The notes below the pieces were generated by a model, which was not told where the DNA came from, did no database searches, and saw nothing but the letters and a program-made list of their open reading frames with translations. From Actibacterium sp. 188UL27-1 (GTDB lineage: Bacteria; Pseudomonadota; Alphaproteobacteria; Rhodobacterales; Rhodobacteraceae), in contig NZ_JAFEUL010000017.1 of NCBI RefSeq assembly GCF_016901225.1, positions 1 to 64,000 of the forward strand: a stretch of DNA of 64,000 bases. The letters are read 5' to 3'. Position 1 is the stretch's first letter. Each line of letters begins with the position of its first letter. Of the stretch, positions 33,980 to 43,348 are shown in pieces. The position numbers were made by a program, and so were the translations under genes.

Positions 33980-34510
33980 ATGGCCCGCCTTCTTGCCGCT
34001 ATCGCCTTGATTTTCACCGTAACCTGCGCAGCTGCACAGGATGATCCGGCCACCGAACCGCCCATGACACTGGAGCGGTTGGGCGAAATCCTCAAGGCGC
34101 TGGACCCCGAGACCGAGGCATTGGGCACCGCATTCCAATTGACGCTCAGCGACGTGCCGATTGTGATCGTGACGGATCCGGGCGCAGACCGGATGCGGGC
34201 GATGGTGCCCATCCGCGATGCCAGCGCCATGTCTGCGGACGAATTGCTGCGGGTCATGCAGGCCAATTTCGACACCGCCCTGGATGCCCGCTATGCCATT
34301 GCACAAGGGCGGCTTTGGGCCACGTTCATTCATCCGCTGTCACCGCTGGAAAAGAACCAGGTCATCTCTGGCATCGGGCAAACGGTGAACGTCGCAAAGA
34401 CCTATGGCACGCTTTACACAGGCGGCGCCCTAAGCTTTGGCGGTGGCGATAGCGGCACGTTGCAACGCGAATTGATCGAAGAGCTGTTGGACAAGGGCCA
34501 GGATATCTGA
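33980..34510 (+). CDS. Exported YbjN-like domain protein
   Basis: The 176-residue product has a signal peptide (ARLLAAIALIFTVTCAAAQ) and a mature domain that resembles the YbjN / secretion-chaperone-like fold: TLERLGEILKALDPETEALG at the start, a strand pair PIVIVTDPGADRMRAMVPI, then ADELLRVMQANFDTALDARY and LWATFIHPLSPLEKNQVISG. Function is unknown. AAAAAGGA precedes the ATG. It is probably a separate unit from the catabolic run, 79 bases behind it, and its end lies 3 bases from the convergent permease gene. Confidence 0.7.
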   Translation: MARLLAAIALIFTVTCAAAQDDPATEPPMTLERLGEILKALDPETEALGTAFQLTLSDVPIVIVTDPGADRMRAMVPIRDASAMSADELLRVMQANFDTALDARYAIAQGRLWATFIHPLSPLEKNQVISGIGQTVNVAKTYGTLYTGGALSFGGGDSGTLQRELIEELLDKGQDI

Positions 34511-34513
34511 GCA

Positions 34514-37048
34514 CTACTCCCGGGCGCGCAGCACACCGGCCGGGCGCGTGGCCAATGGCCGCCAGGCAAAGGCCAGACCAGCCAGCAAGGTGACCATCAC
34601 ACCGCCCACGACGATCAGTAGGGCCGAAACGGGTTCGAACACATAGTCGGCATCCATGACAAAAGTCAGGACGGCCCAGCCACCCAAGGCCCCCGCCAGG
34701 ATGGCAACCGATCCCGCTGCCAGCCCCAGCAAAGCGCTGCGCAAGGCAAAGTAACGCAACACCTGCCCACGCATCGCACCGACGGTTTTCAGCACCGCGG
34801 CCTCAAAAACCCGCGCCCGTTCGCCTGCAGCTGCGGCCCCGATCAGGACGATCACGCCGGTGATCAGCGTCGCGGCGGCACCATAGGTGATCGCCGCCGC
34901 CAGCCCGCCCAAAACCTCGCTCACCTGCGCGATGGCATCGCGGACCCGGATCGCGGTGATGTTGGGATAGGCCTTGGCCAGATCGCGCAGTATCGCGGTT
35001 TCGGCCTCCTCCTCGGCATAGATCGTGGCGATGTGGCTGTGGGGCGCGCCTTGCAAAGCGGCAGGGTTCATCGACAGGATGAACCCGATCCCAGCAGTGG
35101 AGAAATCAACCTCCCGAAAACTGGTGAGCGTACCGGTGATGTCGCGACCCAGGATGTTGATCGTCATCTCATCTCCAAGGGACAGGCCCATCTCCTCCGC
35201 TTCCTCGGCGGCAAAGCTGATCTGGGGCGGGCCGGTATAGTCTTCGGCCCACCATTCGCCAGCTGTGACCTTGGTCTGCTCGGTCGGTTTGGCGGAGTAA
35301 GTGACACCGCGGTCGCCGTTCAAAACCCAATGGTCCCCTGCGACGTCGCGCGCGGGCTGGCCGTTGATCTTGGTAATGATGCCCCGAAGCATGGGCGCGG
35401 TATCTACGCGGCTAACCCCATCGTCGCCGTTTAAACGGTCCAGAAAGCCCGGCAATTGCTGGCTTTGGATATCGACCATAAAGTAGCTGGGGGCGACCTT
35501 GGGCAGGTCATTGGCGATGGCGTTGCGCAGGTTCCAGTCGATCTGCCCAACGGAGGCCAAGACAGAGAGGCCCAGCCCCAGGGACAGCACGACCGACGTC
35601 GCCTCCCCGCCCGGGCCGCCGACAGCACCCAAAGCGAGGCGCAGCGCAGTGCGCCCGCGCACAAACTTTGCGCGCGCCAAACGGCGCGAGAGCGTGCGGA
35701 TGCCCCATGACGCTGCGACCAGCAGGACCAGCGCCCCCAGAACGCCCGCCGCTGCGTAAAATGTCAGCATCGGCACTCCGGAAAAGAGCGCGGCCAACCC
35801 GACCAACAACGCAAGGATGACCCCGGTCACCACCAGGTAGACGGGTTGGGGAAGTGACCAGGCGCCCGCCGTGGCATCGCGGAACAAGGCTGCGGCGCGC
35901 ACCTGTTCGGTTCGCGCCAAGGGCCAAAGGGTGAACAAAAGGGCTGTCAGCGCGCCATAGATCCCGGCTTCGACAAGTGGACCGGAATAGACCCCGACAG
36001 AGATCGGGACCGGTAACCGTGCCTCCAGCAAGGGGGCAAAGATGAGCGGTGCGATGGCCCCCAGGATCAGGCCCGCCACGATCCCGACCCCTGCCAAAAC
36101 GCCGATCTGTATCAGGTAGGCGGCAAAGATCACCCGGCCTTCGGCACCCAGGGTTTTGAGCGTCGCGATCACGGCGATCTTGCCGTCGAGATAGGCGCGG
36201 ACGGCGGCCGACACCCCGACCCCGCCCACGGCCAGGCCCGCCAGGCCGACCAGCACCAGGAAGGATCCCAATCGTTCGACAAACTGGGCCACACCAGGCG
36301 CCCCGTTGCGGCTGTCGCGCCAGCGCAGGCCGGTTTCCTGGAATTGCGCCTCGGCCTGTTGTTGCAGGGCAGCAAGATCTGTCCCCGCGGGGACAGCCAT
36401 CCGGTATTTGGTCTCAAAGAGGGTGCCAGCCTCCAGAAGGCTGGAATTGGCCAGATCCTCGGTCCGCACGATGGTGCGCGGGCCAAGGGCAAAGCCATCG
36501 CCCGCGCGGTCGGGCTCATCCGTCAGTTCCGCCATCAGCACAAAATCTTGAGTGCCCAAGCGAAAGAGGTCACCGACGGCCAGGCCCATCCTGGCGATCA
36601 AGACCCTGTCCATGACCGCGCCAGGCAGATCATCCCGGCCCGCAAAGGCAACCTCCAGCGGCATGTCAGGCGCCAGCCCGACAGCGCCTTTCAAAGGATA
36701 GGCCGCGTCGACGCCTTTGACCTGGGTCAGACCGCGCTCGGCCTCCCCCCCTTTGTCGACCACGGCCATCGACCGAAAGTCGACGATTTCGGAGATCCCG
36801 GTGGAAATCTCTTCAAGGAATGCGCGTTCCGCGCTATCGGCGAAGCGATAGGTGAACCGCGCCACCGCGTCGCCGCCCAGCAGAACCGCACCTTCGCGCG
36901 ACAGGCCCTCCTGCACGCTGACGCGCACGGTGCCGACGGCGGCGATGGCGGCAACACCCAAGGCAAGGCACGCCAGAAAAACGCGAAACCCGGCCAGGCC
37001 GCCGCGCAGCTCTCGCCGCGCGATGCGGGCCGCGACAGACAGGTTCAT
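34514..37048 (-). CDS. YbbP-type ABC transporter permease (FtsX/MacB fold)
   Basis: The 844-residue inner-membrane protein has an N-terminal helix (FRVFLACLALGVAAIAAVG), a large periplasmic domain and several C-terminal helices in two FtsX-type blocks: FLVLVGLAGLAVGGVGVSAA in the middle and GRERARVFEAAVLKTVGA-type coupling near 750 (seen as ERARVFEAAVLKTVGAM). This matches YbbP, annotated elsewhere as a lysophospholipase L1 biosynthesis or lipid-extraction ABC permease. Its ATPase gene overlaps it upstream (ATGA), and a TesA-like esterase is divergent from the pair, the same trio as ybbP-ybbA-tesA in E. coli. Confidence 0.9.
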   Translation of the reverse strand: MNLSVAARIARRELRGGLAGFRVFLACLALGVAAIAAVGTVRVSVQEGLSREGAVLLGGDAVARFTYRFADSAERAFLEEISTGISEIVDFRSMAVVDKGGEAERGLTQVKGVDAAYPLKGAVGLAPDMPLEVAFAGRDDLPGAVMDRVLIARMGLAVGDLFRLGTQDFVLMAELTDEPDRAGDGFALGPRTIVRTEDLANSSLLEAGTLFETKYRMAVPAGTDLAALQQQAEAQFQETGLRWRDSRNGAPGVAQFVERLGSFLVLVGLAGLAVGGVGVSAAVRAYLDGKIAVIATLKTLGAEGRVIFAAYLIQIGVLAGVGIVAGLILGAIAPLIFAPLLEARLPVPISVGVYSGPLVEAGIYGALTALLFTLWPLARTEQVRAAALFRDATAGAWSLPQPVYLVVTGVILALLVGLAALFSGVPMLTFYAAAGVLGALVLLVAASWGIRTLSRRLARAKFVRGRTALRLALGAVGGPGGEATSVVLSLGLGLSVLASVGQIDWNLRNAIANDLPKVAPSYFMVDIQSQQLPGFLDRLNGDDGVSRVDTAPMLRGIITKINGQPARDVAGDHWVLNGDRGVTYSAKPTEQTKVTAGEWWAEDYTGPPQISFAAEEAEEMGLSLGDEMTINILGRDITGTLTSFREVDFSTAGIGFILSMNPAALQGAPHSHIATIYAEEEAETAILRDLAKAYPNITAIRVRDAIAQVSEVLGGLAAAITYGAAATLITGVIVLIGAAAAGERARVFEAAVLKTVGAMRGQVLRYFALRSALLGLAAGSVAILAGALGGWAVLTFVMDADYVFEPVSALLIVVGGVMVTLLAGLAFAWRPLATRPAGVLRARE

Positions 37049-37743
37049 TCCGCCGCCTCGCGCAGGGCATCATCGCCCGAGATCCGACCATCGCTGAGGC
37101 GGATCACCCGGTCGCAGCGGGCGGCAAGCTCTGACGCATGGGTCACCAGAACCAGCGTCGCGCCGTGTTTGTCGCGCAATCCGAACAGCAATTCGATGAT
37201 CGCCTCGCCATTGGCGCCGTCCAGATTGCCGGTTGGTTCATCCGCCAACAGGATATCGGGGCGCGGAGCCGCGGCGCGGGCCAAGGCGACGCGCTGCTGT
37301 TCACCGCCTGACATCTGCGCGGGGTAATGGTCCACCCGGTGGGCCAGGCCTACGGCCTGCAACTCTGCCTGGGCCCGGTCAAATGCATCGGTCGCACCGG
37401 CAAGTTCCAGCGGGGTTGCCACATTCTCCAACGCAGTCATCGTGGGGATCAGGTGGAAAGATTGAAAGACGACGCCCATATGTTGCCGGCGAAAGCGGGC
37501 CAGGGCATCTTCGTTCATACCGGACAGATCAAACCCCAATCCCGTGATCGTGCCGCCCGTGGCGCGCTCCAGCCCGCCCATCAGCATCAGGAGAGATGAC
37601 TTGCCACTGCCCGACGGACCGATCAGCCCCAAGGTTTCGCCCTTTGCAACATCCAGCGAGATGCCGTGCAGGATCTCGACCCGGCCTGCATTGCCATCAA
37701 GGGCCAGGGTGACATCGTTGAGCGAAAGAACAGGTTCGACCAT
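37045..37743 (-). CDS. YbbA-type ABC transporter ATP-binding protein
   Basis: The 232-residue ATPase has Walker A GPSGSGKSS, the Q-loop in GVVFQSFHLIPTM, the signature MSGGEQQRVALARA, Walker B DILLADEPTGNLDG and the switch in LVLVTHASELA. This is the MacB/LolD/YbbA class that works with FtsX-like permeases. The ATG at 37743 has TTGGAG upstream; the frame is open for another 33 codons without family similarity. Its end overlaps the permease start. Confidence 0.92.
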   Translation of the reverse strand: MVEPVLSLNDVTLALDGNAGRVEILHGISLDVAKGETLGLIGPSGSGKSSLLMLMGGLERATGGTITGLGFDLSGMNEDALARFRRQHMGVVFQSFHLIPTMTALENVATPLELAGATDAFDRAQAELQAVGLAHRVDHYPAQMSGGEQQRVALARAAAPRPDILLADEPTGNLDGANGEAIIELLFGLRDKHGATLVLVTHASELAARCDRVIRLSDGRISGDDALREAAE

Positions 37744-37771
37744 AACACGGCTCCAAGGATGGGTTGCTGCC

Positions 37772-38437
37772 TTGCGATATGGGGCCCGCCGGGGGCGCAA
37801 CAAGGTCGCCGCCGGGATGATCCTGATGACCACTGCCGTCACCGCGCAGGCAGAGACGCTGACGATTGCCGCCTTGGGCGACAGCCTGACCCAAGGTTAT
37901 GGCCTGCCCGCCGAACAGGGCTTTGTGCCGCAATTGCAAAACTGGCTGGTGGAGCGCGGCCATGATGTGGTGATCATCAACGCCGGCGTGTCGGGCGACA
38001 CCACGGCCGGTGGGTTGAACCGGGTCGAGTGGACCCTGGCCGACGGCGTGGATGGGATGATTTTAGCCCTTGGTGGCAATGACTTACTGCGTGGCATCCC
38101 GCCCGAGGCCAGCCGCAGCAACCTGGACAATATCCTGAAAGCGGCGACTGCCCAGGATATCGATGTAATGCTGGTGGGCCTGCCGGCACCGGGCAATTAC
38201 GGGCCGGACTACAAGGCGGCGTTCGACAGCATGTATCCGGAACTGGCCGCCACCTACGATGCGCTGCATTTTAAAGACTTTCTGGCGGGTTTGAGCGTCT
38301 TGCCAAACCGCGCCACCACGCTGCGCAAATACATGCAATCCGATGGCATTCACCCCAATGCGGAGGGTGTCGCGCTGATCGTCGATGCGATGGGACCCAC
38401 AGTGGAACAATTGCTGGACCGCGCCGCGGGGAGTTGA
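37772..38437 (+). CDS. tesA: TesA-like arylesterase / SGNH hydrolase
   Basis: The SGNH hydrolase shows block I IAALGDSLTQGYGLPAEQG, block II INAGVSGDTTAGGL, block III LALGGNDLLRGI and block V SDGIHPNAEG with the catalytic Asp and His. TesA acts in the periplasm as thioesterase and lysophospholipase. The start is uncertain: a TTG at 37772 gives a convincing basic signal peptide (RYGARRGRNKVAAGMILMTT, cleavage after AQA), whereas the ATG at 37817 would remove its basic part. It is divergent from the YbbA/YbbP-type genes. Confidence 0.85.
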   Translation: MRYGARRGRNKVAAGMILMTTAVTAQAETLTIAALGDSLTQGYGLPAEQGFVPQLQNWLVERGHDVVIINAGVSGDTTAGGLNRVEWTLADGVDGMILALGGNDLLRGIPPEASRSNLDNILKAATAQDIDVMLVGLPAPGNYGPDYKAAFDSMYPELAATYDALHFKDFLAGLSVLPNRATTLRKYMQSDGIHPNAEGVALIVDAMGPTVEQLLDRAAGS

Positions 38438-38483
38438 CGCCTCCCGCGCCCCGGCACAGAACAGTCTGGGCGAGGAGGGACAG

Positions 38484-39890
38484 ATGGACCTGATATCGAA
38501 ACTTGCGCGGGCTTTGGGGCCTGCCCATGTGCTGACCGGCGATGACACGGCGAAATATGCCAGCGACTGGACCGGCACCTATGTGGGGGCACCGCTTGCC
38601 GTCATCCGCCCGGCCAATACGGGCGAGGTGAGCGCAGCCGTCAAAATGGCCGCCGAGGCAGGGGTCCAGATTGTACCGATTTCGGGCAATACAAGCTTGG
38701 CCGGTGGCACTCACGGGCCCGGCGCGCTGATGATTTCCATGGAGCGTATGAACCGCATTACCGAGATCCGGCCCGCCGCCCGGATCGCCATTGTCGAGGC
38801 TGGAGTTGTGCTGAGCCAGTTGCACGATGCCACCGCGGAGCATGATCTGTCGTTCCCCCTGACTTTTGGCGCGCGCGGATCGGCCATGATCGGTGGCGCG
38901 CTAAGCACCAATGCGGGGGGCTCGAATGTGCTGCGCTATGGCAATACGCGGAGCTTGTGTCTGGGATTGGAGGTCGTTCTGCCCTCTGGCGAGGTGCTAA
39001 ACCTGATGAGCGCGTTGCATAAGGACAATTCCGGTTATGACCTAAAGGATCTGTTCATCGGCGCCGAGGGCACGTTGGGTCTGATCACCGGGGCAGTCCT
39101 GAAGCTGGTGCCACAGCCGCAAGCCTATGCGACCGCCATGGTCGCCACGCCGTGCCTGGACGCCGCGCTGACCCTGCTGAACCAGTTGCAGCAGGCCACG
39201 GGCGGCGCAGTCGAAGCCTTTGAATACATGCCGGGCGAATACATGGATGCGACCCTTGCCATGTTCCCCGAGATGCGGGCGCCCTTTGACACACGGCATG
39301 ACGTCAACATTCTGGTTGAGGTTGGCGCAACGGCCGCGCGCGACGCGGTGCCTGATGGGACCGGCGCTGTGCCGATCGTCACCCTTCTGGAGCAGCTGCT
39401 GTCGGGTTTGTTTGAGGATGGTGCGGTTTTGGACGCCACGGTCGCGCAATCCGATCTTCAGCGAAAGCAGATGTGGGCCCGCCGCGAGGCCGCGGCCGAG
39501 GTCTCGCTCGGGCACGGGCCTGTCGTCAATAACGACATCGCCGTGCCATTGGACAAGGTTGCCACGTTCCTTGACCTCGCCAAAACGCGTCTGGCCCCTG
39601 TGGCCCCTGATGCCACCATTCTGACCGTGTCGCACCTGGGCGACGGCAACGTGCATTACACAGTGCGCCCCAAGGATCCTCAGCCCGAGGTGATAAATGG
39701 CATCATGGAAACTGTTGAGGATATCGTCTTGTCGCTGGGCGGCAGCTTTTCGGCGGAGCACGGGATTGGCCTGGCCAAAAAACCATCCATGGACCGGCGC
39801 AAAGACCCAGTCGCATTGGCGGTGATGCGATCGATCAAAGCGGCACTTGATCCGGACAATCGGATGAACCCGGGAAAGGTTCTGCCCTGA
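38484..39890 (+). CDS. FAD-linked D-lactate / 2-hydroxyglutarate dehydrogenase-like protein
   Basis: The 468-residue flavoprotein has a PCMH FAD domain (IRPANTGEVSAAVKMAAEAG, then PISGNTSLAGGTHGPGA and GGALSTNAGGSNVLRYGNTR). Its C-terminal FAD-oxidase domain has HLGDGNVHY, a family metal or substrate motif, and GGSFSAEHGIGLAK, ending DPDNRMNPGKVLP. This places it with D-2-hydroxyglutarate, D-lactate and glycolate dehydrogenases; the exact substrate is not clear. GAGGAGGGAC precedes the ATG at 38484, 46 bases after the esterase gene. Confidence 0.9.
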   Translation: MDLISKLARALGPAHVLTGDDTAKYASDWTGTYVGAPLAVIRPANTGEVSAAVKMAAEAGVQIVPISGNTSLAGGTHGPGALMISMERMNRITEIRPAARIAIVEAGVVLSQLHDATAEHDLSFPLTFGARGSAMIGGALSTNAGGSNVLRYGNTRSLCLGLEVVLPSGEVLNLMSALHKDNSGYDLKDLFIGAEGTLGLITGAVLKLVPQPQAYATAMVATPCLDAALTLLNQLQQATGGAVEAFEYMPGEYMDATLAMFPEMRAPFDTRHDVNILVEVGATAARDAVPDGTGAVPIVTLLEQLLSGLFEDGAVLDATVAQSDLQRKQMWARREAAAEVSLGHGPVVNNDIAVPLDKVATFLDLAKTRLAPVAPDATILTVSHLGDGNVHYTVRPKDPQPEVINGIMETVEDIVLSLGGSFSAEHGIGLAKKPSMDRRKDPVALAVMRSIKAALDPDNRMNPGKVLP

Positions 39891-39923
39891 TTGAGCCGTT
39901 AGTGCTGATTGAGGATGCGGGAG

Positions 39924-39957
39924 CTTCCGGCGGGAGTATTCTTAACAATAAGAAAGG
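39924..39957. repeat. Intergenic repeat copy before the hemC 3' end
   Basis: CTTCCGGCGGGAGTATT followed by CTTAACAATAAGAAAGG is a copy of the repeat at 30947-30970 (22 of 24 bases shared from GAGTATT on). Its CCGGCGGG part is also in the arms of the inverted repeat at 50866-50978. It lies between two convergent genes. Confidence 0.65.
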
Positions 39958-39965
39958 CGGAGAGG

Positions 39966-40916
39966 CTAAGCCGCGCGCCAGTCGAAAAAGCCCGTAGGCG
40001 CACGGCTGAGGAGCCGTTGACCCAAGTCATGGCCCAACGCGGCGGCGTCTGCGATCGGGGCCGCGCCATCATCCTTTAGACTTTCGCTGCCATCGGGGCG
40101 CAAAACCTCGCCGCGCAGATGGATCGAGGTATCGGTAAGTTCCGCCAGCCCGGCGATGGGCGTTTCGCAGGAGCCGTCGAGCGCGGCAAGAAATGCGCGT
40201 TCCGCCGCCAACCTGTGACCGGTGGCCGTGTGGTGGATCGGCTCCAGCAGCGCGCTTGTGTTGGTGTCGTCGCTGCGCTGTTCGATCCCGATGGCGCCTT
40301 GGGCGACGGCGGGTAGGATATCGGATGTTTCAATGGGCTGGCGGCGCACCTCGACCATGTTCAGGCGGTTCAGCCCGGCGCAGGCCAGGAAGGTGGCCAT
40401 CGCCACGCCGTCTTTCAACTTTTGCAGGCGCGTCTGAACATTGCCGCGAAACTCCACCACCCGAAGATCCGGCCTGCGGACCAAAAGCTGCGCCCGACGG
40501 CGCAGGGATGACGTGCCGACCACTGCACCCTCTGGCAGATCGCCAAAGGCCGCGCCATCCAGCGTCACAAAGGCATCGCGCACGTCTTCGCGCGGCAAGG
40601 CACAGCTTAGCACCAGGCCATCCGGCTGCAGCGTCGGCATGTCCTTCATGGAATGGACAGCGATGTCGATGGCACCACTCAGCAGGTCGTCTTCGATTTC
40701 GCGCGTGAACAGCCCCTTGCCGCCGATCTCCTTCAATGGACGGTCCAAAACCTTGTCGCCCGTGGTCTTGATCACCACGATTTCAAAGGCATTCTGCGGC
40801 AAATCATGCGCAGCCATCAGGCGTGCCCGCGTCTCATGGGCCTGCGCCAGCGCAAGTGGAGAGCCGCGTGTCCCTATTTTCAGGGGCTTAGCGGGAGAAG
40901 GCAAATTCACTGTCAT
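39966..40916 (-). CDS. hemC: Porphobilinogen deaminase (hydroxymethylbilane synthase)
   Basis: The 316-residue cytosolic enzyme joins four porphobilinogens to hydroxymethylbilane in haem synthesis. Family blocks are KIGTRGSPLALAQA, IKTTGDKVLDRPLKEIGGKG with the substrate-binding lysine region, HSMKDMPT, GTSSLRRRAQL and GNVQTRLQKL. Cys250 in DGSCETPIAG binds the dipyrromethane cofactor. It is divergent from hemE, with 98 bases between them carrying a 9-bp inverted repeat. No strong ribosome site is seen before the ATG. Confidence 0.97.
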   Translation of the reverse strand: MTVNLPSPAKPLKIGTRGSPLALAQAHETRARLMAAHDLPQNAFEIVVIKTTGDKVLDRPLKEIGGKGLFTREIEDDLLSGAIDIAVHSMKDMPTLQPDGLVLSCALPREDVRDAFVTLDGAAFGDLPEGAVVGTSSLRRRAQLLVRRPDLRVVEFRGNVQTRLQKLKDGVAMATFLACAGLNRLNMVEVRRQPIETSDILPAVAQGAIGIEQRSDDTNTSALLEPIHHTATGHRLAAERAFLAALDGSCETPIAGLAELTDTSIHLRGEVLRPDGSESLKDDGAAPIADAAALGHDLGQRLLSRAPTGFFDWRAA

Positions 40917-40928
40917 AAAACGTGTCTA

Positions 40929-40980
40929 AATGCGTCAACCTAAACTGACAACTGCTTCTGTCTTGACTTCGTGACGCATT
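40929..40980. promoter_or_regulatory. Inverted repeat in the hemC-hemE divergent promoter region
   Basis: AATGCGTCA (40929-40937) and TGACGCATT (40972-40980) are perfect 9-bp inverted copies 34 bases apart, one near each gene start. A TTGAC hexamer adjoins each copy in outward direction. A shared regulator for two haem genes is plausible; none is identified. Confidence 0.5.
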
Positions 40981-41014
40981 CATCGGACCCAAGATAGGAT
41001 CAAAGGAGAACGCG

Positions 41015-42058
41015 ATGGCCCCGACCAAGACCCTGCTGCGCGCATTGGCGGGGGAAATCCTGCCCACCCCGCCCATTTGGATGATGCGTCAGGCGGGTCG
41101 CTACCTGCCCGAATACCGAGCCACGCGCGCGCAGGCCGGGGATTTTCTGTCGCTGTGCTATACTCCCGACTTGGCCGCGGAGGTCACATTGCAGCCGATC
41201 CGACGCTATGGATTTGATGCAGCGATCCTGTTCGCCGATATCCTTTTGATCCCCCAGGCCCTGGGGGCGGATCTTTGGTTTGTTACAGGCGAAGGCCCGC
41301 GATTGTCGACCATCCAATCCGCCGGGGATTTCGCCAAGTTGAAAGGCGGTGCCGATATCCACGATCATCTGGGTCCCATCTATGAAACGGTCCGGATCCT
41401 GGCGCAGGAACTCCCCAAAGAAACCGCATTGATAGGCTTTGCCGGGGCGCCCTGGACAGTCGCAACGTATATGATCGCGGGACAGGGCACGCCGGACCAG
41501 GCCCCCGCCCATACCTTGATGACCGAGCATCCGGATGTATTCGACGCGTTGATTGATCTGCTGACAGAGGCCACGATCGAATACCTCTCTGCCCAGATCA
41601 CGGCGGGCGCCGAGACGGTCAAACTGTTCGACAGTTGGGCAGGATCCCTGAAAGGCGATGCGTTCACCCGCCATGCCTTGGCCCCGGCCAAACGCATCAT
41701 CGGGGAGCTCAAATCGCGCCACCCGGATGTCCCGATCATCGCCTTCCCACGAGAGGCAGGCGATGGCTATATCGGTTTCGCCAGAGCAACGGGGGCGGAT
41801 TGCGTCGCAATCGACAATTCCGTCTCAGCAACCTGGGCTGCGAAACATGTGCAATCGGATGGCTGCGTGCAGGGAAACCTGGCGTCAAGCCACATGGTGA
41901 CAGGCGGGCAGGCCCTGGTGGATGAGACACGCGCCATCGTCCAGGCGTTTCAAGGCGGTCCGCATATTTTCAACCTTGGCCACGGGATCACCCCGGACGC
42001 TGATCCCGACAATGTGGCACTGATGATTGAAACGGTCCGCGCCACCGAAACCGTCTGA
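41015..42058 (+). CDS. hemE: Uroporphyrinogen decarboxylase
   Basis: The 347-residue enzyme converts uroporphyrinogen III to coproporphyrinogen III. The signature [20 protein letters not shown] lies at about residues 21-40, and [18 protein letters not shown] is the second family signature. FDSWAGSL and the closing [20 protein letters not shown] match the family. AAAGGAGA precedes the ATG. It is divergent from hemC, and a strong hairpin follows the gene. Confidence 0.97.
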   Translation: MAPTKTLLRALAGEILPTPPIWMMRQAGRYLPEYRATRAQAGDFLSLCYTPDLAAEVTLQPIRRYGFDAAILFADILLIPQALGADLWFVTGEGPRLSTIQSAGDFAKLKGGADIHDHLGPIYETVRILAQELPKETALIGFAGAPWTVATYMIAGQGTPDQAPAHTLMTEHPDVFDALIDLLTEATIEYLSAQITAGAETVKLFDSWAGSLKGDAFTRHALAPAKRIIGELKSRHPDVPIIAFPREAGDGYIGFARATGADCVAIDNSVSATWAAKHVQSDGCVQGNLASSHMVTGGQALVDETRAIVQAFQGGPHIFNLGHGITPDADPDNVALMIETVRATETV

Positions 42059-42121
42059 CGACCCGACGAAACGGTGAAATCTGTGCCACGCTCGACGACC
42101 GCGTGCGGACGCAACAGCCTC

Positions 42122-42152
42122 AAGGGGCGCGCGGGGGACGCACGCGCCCCTT
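42122..42152. terminator. Hairpin between hemE and the convergent MFS gene
   Basis: AAGGGGCGCG (42122-42131) pairs perfectly with CGCGCCCCTT (42143-42152) around an 11-base loop. It touches the MFS stop codon and follows hemE by 63 bases, so it can terminate either side, although a T-run is missing. Confidence 0.65.
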
Positions 42153-43320
42153 AGGAATTTAGTCGCGTCGATATCAGAATATGGGCCAAGGCAAGTGCCG
42201 CGACCGCGCCGCCCGCAATCCCCAAGGCAGCAAGACCGAACCGGTCTAATACAGCGCCGCCCAGGGAAGACCCCAGGGCCGCGCCCACATAAATCGCCGC
42301 CGCGTTCAGGGCCAGTACAACACCTGCGCTTTGAGGCTCCATCGCGATCAGCCGCACCTGCTGACCCGCCATGAAGGACCAGCCAAAGACCGACCAGACC
42401 ATGATCAACCCTACCAATCCGATCGGCGCCAACGGCAAGAGGGAAAAGACCGGCATGATCACGATCTGCAAACCGGCCAACCCGATCAACGTGCAAACGG
42501 GGCCGACCCGATCAGCCAGAACACCGCCCAGCAGATTGCCAATCACCGCGCCACAGCCAAAGACGACCAAGGCTAACGCGATCCCGTTGCGACCAAACCC
42601 CATGGTCTCCTCCAACAGGGGGGCCATGTAAGTGTAGATCACGTAAACCGAGCCCAGAAAGCTTGTCGTGAACAAAACCGCAAGCAGGACGGGGCCATTA
42701 CCAAGGATACTGCGCAGATCGCTCAGGCTCACCGGTTGAAACTTCAAGCCAGCAGGCACCCGGGTCCAGATCAGCCAGATACACGGTACGGCGAGGGCTG
42801 CGACGATGCCAAATGCAAGGCGCCAACCGAACGTATAGGCGATGTAGCTGCCCACAGGCACGCCAACGACCTGCGCCAGCGTCAAACCGAAAAAGACCGC
42901 CGCCAGCGACCGGGCGCGGCGGTCCGGGGGGCTCAACGCCGCAGCCGTTGCGGCGGCGATGGGCGTAAAAAGCCCGGCCCCCGCCGCGGCCAGCACACGC
43001 GCTGCCAGCAACACGGTGGGGTTTGGCGCAACGGCAGACATCAGGCAAGCTACAGCGAACAATCCCAAACCTGCGGCCATCACCCGCCGCCGTCCGATCC
43101 GCCCCGTTCCCGCTACCAACAACGGAGAACTGATTGCATAGGCGATGGCATAGACGGTCATGACCCAACCCGCGCCTGAGGTCGACATCCCGAAACTTGT
43201 CGATATCGGTGTCAGCAGCCCGACGACGACAAATGCACCCATTCCGATTACGAAGTTGGAAGCCGACAGGATCGACACCAGGCTTGAGGCATGGATCGCC
43301 TCGGCCGGTTGCGCCTCCAT
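42151..43320 (-). CDS. MFS transporter (DHA1 drug-efflux type)
   Basis: The 389-residue membrane protein has 12 helices and the major facilitator pattern, with the loop 2-3 motif in GTGRIGRRRVMAAGLGLFAV and motif C-like VVGVPVGSYIAYTFGWRLAF. It falls with DHA1-type efflux permeases (AraJ/Bcr-like); the substrate is unknown. It begins 28 bases after the hemF stop on the same strand and is probably co-transcribed, so porphyrin or metabolite export is conceivable but unproven. Confidence 0.88.
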   Translation of the reverse strand: MEAQPAEAIHASSLVSILSASNFVIGMGAFVVVGLLTPISTSFGMSTSGAGWVMTVYAIAYAISSPLLVAGTGRIGRRRVMAAGLGLFAVACLMSAVAPNPTVLLAARVLAAAGAGLFTPIAAATAAALSPPDRRARSLAAVFFGLTLAQVVGVPVGSYIAYTFGWRLAFGIVAALAVPCIWLIWTRVPAGLKFQPVSLSDLRSILGNGPVLLAVLFTTSFLGSVYVIYTYMAPLLEETMGFGRNGIALALVVFGCGAVIGNLLGGVLADRVGPVCTLIGLAGLQIVIMPVFSLLPLAPIGLVGLIMVWSVFGWSFMAGQQVRLIAMEPQSAGVVLALNAAAIYVGAALGSSLGGAVLDRFGLAALGIAGGAVAALALAHILISTRLNS

Positions 43321-43348
43321 CAGGGCGCGCCCATCACCCGGGCGCGGC

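Noticed and set aside
40917-41014. FnrL or PpsR operator in the hemC-hemE gap
   Set aside because: No TTGAT-N4-ATCAA and no exact TGT-N12-ACA sequence is present; only the 9-bp inverted repeat is clear.
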